Below, in pieces: positions 60,111 to 64,000 of a stretch of 64,000 nt of DNA. The stretch is from G965230065 sp965230065 (GTDB lineage: Bacteria; Bacteroidota; Bacteroidia; Cytophagales; Cyclobacteriaceae): contig OZ245942.1 of NCBI GenBank assembly GCA_965230065.1, positions 1,550,001 to 1,614,000 of the forward strand, read 5' to 3'. Position 1 is the first letter of the stretch. Every line of letters begins with the position of its first letter. A model generated the notes under the pieces. That model searched no databases. It was given only the letters and a program-made list of their open reading frames with translations, and had not been told where the DNA came from. The position numbers and the translations under genes are program-made.

Positions 60111-60854
60111 TCAAAAAACCTTTTTCATAAATCGTTGGAAAAGCCAGGCAATCAGTCCTGTGTGTATGAGTAGTGATATGGCATAAAACATTGTGAATGC
60201 TGATATCGATGCAGTGGCATCAAAAGCTTTATAAGTCCAATAAAGAGGAATCAGTGACAGGGGAACTTGCCAGTATGGAGCTGCAAAAAAACTGATGACA
60301 GGCAGCATGGCTATAAAGTTGATACCTTTCAGAAAAGTAAGCCCTTCAATCTTGTTATTGGCAAATGTGATGATACAGAGTGTTACCAAAGGGGCTACCA
60401 GGGCCACCAGGAAAGATAACCCAACTTTCATCAAGAAATGAACTGAAAGGAGATGGGTTAGTAAGAGCGTTAGTAAAGAGACGATAAACCCAAATACCAA
60501 AACGAAGGTTAGCCGATAGGCCAGAAAACCAAACGTGGAAATCGGAGACACCCGAAACACATTGAATAAACCTTCATCTTTTTCATCCAGCATGATAAAA
60601 GAAATAACATACGAAGGTGTGACGGCTGTAGCCAGGCAAGCTACTGCAGTAATTACCGGATAAAAGGGCTGAATTTCAGGGAACGCACGGGTAAGTGGAG
60701 GCAAGCCCAGTACCAACAATACAATCAGCAATATGGGAATAAGAAACAAAATGGTCAGTATCTGATCCCGGAAAATATGTTTCAGGTCATGCCGCGCCAG
60801 TACAAGCGTTTTTTCCCATATCGTTTTTTTATGAAGGACAGCTCCGGGGCTCAT
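60111..60854 (-). CDS. ABC transporter permease, second subunit
   Basis: 247 residues from ATG 60854 (MSPGAVLHKKTIWEKTLVLA); the frame is open to 61028 but that part overlaps the upstream permease. About six membrane segments (ILTILFLIPILLIVLLVLGL and SYVISFIMLDEKDEGLFNVF). ATGA overlap with the first permease shows co-translation. ABC-2-type exporter fold. Confidence 0.88.
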   Translation of the reverse strand: MSPGAVLHKKTIWEKTLVLARHDLKHIFRDQILTILFLIPILLIVLLVLGLPPLTRAFPEIQPFYPVITAVACLATAVTPSYVISFIMLDEKDEGLFNVFRVSPISTFGFLAYRLTFVLVFGFIVSLLTLLLTHLLSVHFLMKVGLSFLVALVAPLVTLCIITFANNKIEGLTFLKGINFIAMLPVISFFAAPYWQVPLSLIPLYWTYKAFDATASISAFTMFYAISLLIHTGLIAWLFQRFMKKVF

Positions 60855-61549
60855 GATGCTTTCTGAATAATATATTTGATATAAGAAAACCGGGCGAAAT
60901 AATACGCCAAGCCTATGCAAATGAGTAAATACACCATGGCATAAATGATTTCTGCTGAGGCTATTCCCACCGAAAAACCTGCTTTCAACAATATTAATGA
61001 TGCCTGAGAGGGTATAATATAGAACCACAACGTATCCGTAACTTCAAAAAAATTGAGAAGCGGAAGGAAAAACGGAGTAAGAAAAAAAGGGAATATCATC
61101 AAATATTGGTTCAGCGTTTTTACCCGGGCTACCCCCACAAACCCTACCAATACGAATAAACAGGAAGTAAGTACCACGCCAGACAGAAAGTATAAGTACT
61201 GGATTTCCCACCCGTGCCCGGCCCAGGCCATCGCCAGGCAGCATGGCAAGGCAATAAGGGTGAGCGAAATGGTTTTGGCCCAGAGGTATTGCCAAATCCT
61301 GAGTGGTGTTATTACCAGGGCTTGCAATGTTCCGGCACTTTTTTCAAACAGCACCAATCCGCCAATGAACGTAAACCCCAGCAAGGCCGGGTCAGAGAAG
61401 ATAATTATTACCAAAATTTGCTTGAATTCACCTGGAATATTCAGAAAAACCAATACATACAAGGCTGTCACGATAGTTGCCACCGTGATGATCTGATATT
61501 GCCATTCCAGGCGTAAATCCCAAAATATAGTCCTTACCAATCGTTTCAT
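60851..61549 (-). CDS. ABC transporter permease, first subunit
   Basis: 232 residues with about six membrane segments (ITVATIVTALYVLVFLNIPG, LLGFTFIGGLVLFEKSAGTL). FEKSAGTLQALVITPLR is typical of ABC-2 permeases. It overlaps the ATPase gene by 4 bases upstream and the second permease by 4 bases downstream. Confidence 0.88.
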   Translation of the reverse strand: MKRLVRTIFWDLRLEWQYQIITVATIVTALYVLVFLNIPGEFKQILVIIIFSDPALLGFTFIGGLVLFEKSAGTLQALVITPLRIWQYLWAKTISLTLIALPCCLAMAWAGHGWEIQYLYFLSGVVLTSCLFVLVGFVGVARVKTLNQYLMIFPFFLTPFFLPLLNFFEVTDTLWFYIIPSQASLILLKAGFSVGIASAEIIYAMVYLLICIGLAYYFARFSYIKYIIQKAS

Positions 61550-62397
61550 ACCAGCGTCTTCCCGGTTACTTTGATGAAAATATCTTCCAACGTTGCCTCT
61601 TTCGAATGAATCGCCTCTATTTGCCCGGCTTTCAGTATGGAAAGAAAAGTTGTGTTTTCACCCAACCCTTCCAATGCAAACTCGGTTGTTTGTAATCCAC
61701 CGTTTTGGTACTCAACCTTTACTTTCCGCGGACCTCCTTCCCGTTTAAGTTGTTTGGGGGTATCTATTACTTTGATCTCTCCTTCTACGATAAAGGCTAC
61801 CCGATCGCACAGTTCATCGGCATCGTGCATATTATGGGTGGTGATGAAGATGGTTTTGCCTTGCTTTCTCAAATCAAGGATTATGTTTTTCATCTTCCGG
61901 GCATTCACCGGATCGAGGCCGGAGGTGGGTTCATCCAAAAACAATATCTCGGGATCGTGCAAAAGCGCCCGCACAAAGTTGAGCCGCATTTTCATGCCTT
62001 TGGAATAGTTTTCTACTTTTTTATGGGCGTCCTCTGCCAAACCTACCATACCCAGCAACTCTTCTAAATTACGGGTAGCTTTATCATAAAAGGAGGCAAA
62101 GAGTTGCAAATTCTCGAGGGCTGAGAGCTTCAGGTAATGGTTGGGCAATTCAAAACCTACGCCTATGTAGTTGTAATAAGTAGCATCCCATTGCTGCAGG
62201 GGTTTGCCAAATACTGTGATTTCTCCCTGAAAACCGGGCAACAGGCCAATAAGGATTTTCTGTACTGTACTTTTCCCGGCCCCACTGGGACCCAAAAAAC
62301 CAAATATTTCTCTTTTTTCTATCGCAAAGCTGATATTATTGATCGCCAGGCTGGACTGCACCGGATAAGTATAAGTCAGGTTGTTTACAGTAATCAT
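61546..62397 (-). CDS. ABC transporter ATP-binding protein
   Basis: 283 residues. Walker A GPSGAGKST, signature YSKGMKMRLNFVRALLHDPE in place of LSGGQ, Walker B ILFLDEPTSGLDP, and switch His in FITTHNMHDADELCD. Drives export with the two downstream permeases; the signature type fits drug or lipid exporters of the ABC-2 class. The substrate is not known. Confidence 0.94.
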   Translation of the reverse strand: MITVNNLTYTYPVQSSLAINNISFAIEKREIFGFLGPSGAGKSTVQKILIGLLPGFQGEITVFGKPLQQWDATYYNYIGVGFELPNHYLKLSALENLQLFASFYDKATRNLEELLGMVGLAEDAHKKVENYSKGMKMRLNFVRALLHDPEILFLDEPTSGLDPVNARKMKNIILDLRKQGKTIFITTHNMHDADELCDRVAFIVEGEIKVIDTPKQLKREGGPRKVKVEYQNGGLQTTEFALEGLGENTTFLSILKAGQIEAIHSKEATLEDIFIKVTGKTLV

Positions 62398-62583
62398 TCC
62401 TCAATGGTATTGGCTTCTATTTTCAAGATTGGGTCGAACTTATTGCGCTTTTTATAATGTTAGCAAATTCATCCATCTTTTGAAAATTTCGATGGGTGAT
62501 AAAGAACAGAATATTGTAATTTTGAAAAACGCCCTTACTTTTGGGTGTAATATTTTGCAGAGCAAACACAGAACAAGCAGCCT

Positions 62584-64000
62584 ATGTATTTGATTTTTGA
62601 TACCGAAACCACCGGATTGCCCCGCGATTATAACGCCCCGGTTTCTGATGTTGACAACTGGCCCCGCCTGGTGCAACTTTCCTGGCAGTTGCATGGCCTT
62701 GATGGGAAATTAATCAACAACCAGGACTTTATCGTAAAGCCCGAGGGTTTCACCATTCCCTTCAATGCCGAAAAAGTGCATGGTATTTCTACCGAAAGGG
62801 CTTTGAAAGAAGGGCATCCATTGGAGGAAGTGCTGTCTGTATTTGCACAGGATGTGGAAAAGGCATCGGTGGTTGTTGGGCATAACATCGATTTCGATAT
62901 TAAAATAACAGGGGCTGAATATTACAGGACCCAACTGCCTTCCCAATTGCTGGATACCCAAACCCTGGATACCAAAGAGGCTTCTACCGACTTCTGTAAA
63001 ATCCCGGGAGGACGGGGTGGACGGTACAAGTGGCCTACGCTTTCAGAGTTGCACCAGAAATTATTCGGTGTCGGGTTTGAAGATGCCCACAATTCTGCCT
63101 TCGATGTGGATGCCACTGCCCGCTGCTTTTTCGGACTCATCAAAGAAGGGGTGGTAGAGCCTGCTGAGGGTACACTTTCCGTAGTGGAAATTGAGTACGA
63201 AGCCCCCGACCTGAAAGGCAGCCGCGGCCCCAAAGAGCAAAAGGAAGAGACAGCAGAGGCTATGCTGAAAAAAGCGGAAAAGCGAAAAGTAACTGAGGTT
63301 ATTTCGTTTTCCCATTTACATGTACACTCTCAGTTTTCTATTCTGGAAAGTACAGCCAGCCACAAACAACTGATTGCCAAAGCCAAGAAAGATGGGATGC
63401 CTGCCGTGGCCATCACCGATTATGGCAATTTGTTCGGCGCTTTCAAGGCGGTGGCTGAAGGTAAGCGACAAGATGTAAAAGTAATCATCGGGTGCGAGGT
63501 GTTTATGACGGCCGACCGACACCAGAAAAAATTTACCAAAGACAACAAAGACATTCGGCATTTGCAGGTGTTGTTGGCCAAACACCAGCAGGGCTATCAA
63601 AACCTTTCCAAACTTTGCTCCCTGGGCTATATTGATGGTTACTATGCCGGTTTTCCACGGGTAGATAAAGAGATTATCGAAAAATATGCCGATGGCCTCA
63701 TCGTCCTGACCGGAGGGATGCGGGCTGAAATTCCCGACCTCATCCTCAACGTGGGCGAGCATCAGGCGGAAGAGGCTTTTCAGTGGTGGCACAAAACTTT
63801 TGGAAACGATTTTTATGTAGAACTGCAACGGCACGGGCTGGAAGAAGAAAACCGGGTGAATGAAATCCTCCTCAAGTTTGCCAAAAAATACAACGTAAAA
63901 GTAATTGCCACCAACGACTCTTATTATGCTGAAAAAGACGATGCCAATGCCCACGACACCTTGTTGTGTGTAAAAAATAATGAAAAACAAAGCACGCCCA
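62584..64000 (+). CDS. dnaE: DNA polymerase III alpha subunit with N-terminal exonuclease, 5' part
   Basis: 472 codons are visible before the window ends. The first 180 residues form a DnaQ-type 3'-5' exonuclease: FDTETTG (Asp6, Glu8), VVGHNIDFDI and AHNSAFDVDATARC. A linker follows, then the PHP domain of DnaE with SHLHVHSQFSILES, AITDYGNLFGAF and IIGCEVFMT. This fusion of proofreading nuclease and polymerase is typical of Bacteroidota relatives. Start at 62584 follows from MYLIFDTETTG. Confidence 0.93.
   Translation, partial: MYLIFDTETTGLPRDYNAPVSDVDNWPRLVQLSWQLHGLDGKLINNQDFIVKPEGFTIPFNAEKVHGISTERALKEGHPLEEVLSVFAQDVEKASVVVGHNIDFDIKITGAEYYRTQLPSQLLDTQTLDTKEASTDFCKIPGGRGGRYKWPTLSELHQKLFGVGFEDAHNSAFDVDATARCFFGLIKEGVVEPAEGTLSVVEIEYEAPDLKGSRGPKEQKEETAEAMLKKAEKRKVTEVISFSHLHVHSQFSILESTASHKQLIAKAKKDGMPAVAITDYGNLFGAFKAVAEGKRQDVKVIIGCEVFMTADRHQKKFTKDNKDIRHLQVLLAKHQQGYQNLSKLCSLGYIDGYYAGFPRVDKEIIEKYADGLIVLTGGMRAEIPDLILNVGEHQAEEAFQWWHKTFGNDFYVELQRHGLEEENRVNEILLKFAKKYNVKVIATNDSYYAEKDDANAHDTLLCVKNNEKQSTP

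Overview
The window comes from a Bacteroidota chromosome, most likely order Cytophagales. It has a SusC-type receptor with an ECF sigma factor, type IX secretion-style C-termini, many lipoproteins, sulfatases, AraC regulators, and promoters that fit the TTG-N20-TAnnTTTG pattern of this phylum. GC content is moderate and intergenic DNA is AT-rich. I see no phage, no complete insertion sequence, no CRISPR array and no tRNA.

Layout. 0-16.6 kb is a polysaccharide and sulfate-ester foraging region: the start of a SusD-like gene, SusC, an ECF sigma factor, a metallophosphoesterase remnant, an exported hydratase-like lipoprotein, two sulfatases, a cytochrome/LRR membrane protein, an AraC regulator, a phytanoyl-CoA dioxygenase-like protein, a Tat-exported Gfo/Idh/MocA oxidoreductase, a small DUF433/PIN-like module and a beta-propeller glycosidase. 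A CBM9-DUF3179 lipoprotein follows (16.6-18.3 kb). 18.5-26.3 kb holds the SRP RNA gene and a biosynthetic cluster hisH, hisA-proB, proA, hisF, hisE. This cluster is interrupted twice by antisense stress modules: RES/Xre between hisH and hisA, and Fic plus a YefM-like antitoxin between proB and proA. 26.3-35 kb carries a secreted S8-like protease, an EF-G paralogue, a membrane protein with an excisionase-like protein, a collagen-like lipoprotein and a PagL-like lipid A deacylase.

35-45.5 kb is the most unusual part. It is a patchwork of duplicated pieces: three paralogous AraC regulators, two DUF4242 proteins, one intact and one broken beta-barrel receptor, a ScyD-like lipoprotein and a frameshifted lipoprotein. 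Five transcription units here share a 34-bp box placed exactly 20 bp upstream of a TAnnTTTA-like -7 element, ending where the -33 element should be. This looks like a local AraC-activated regulon. 45.6-48.6 kb is a thiosulfate/sulfur cassette of a TsdA-like dihaem cytochrome, two exported DsrE-like proteins and a TauE/SafE permease. A second shared element links its promoter to that of one AraC gene in the patchwork.

48.7-58 kb has an AraC-TPR sensor-regulator, a 1306-residue DUF6807/PVC-type cytochrome fusion, a beta-helix protein, a remnant of a second PVC-type cytochrome gene and a polysaccharide deacetylase. 58.3-64 kb carries a haemolysin III family protein, a tryptophan 2,3-dioxygenase family protein, an ABC exporter operon and the 5' end of dnaE with a fused proofreading exonuclease. 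All functional calls come from reading the sequence; no database search was run.
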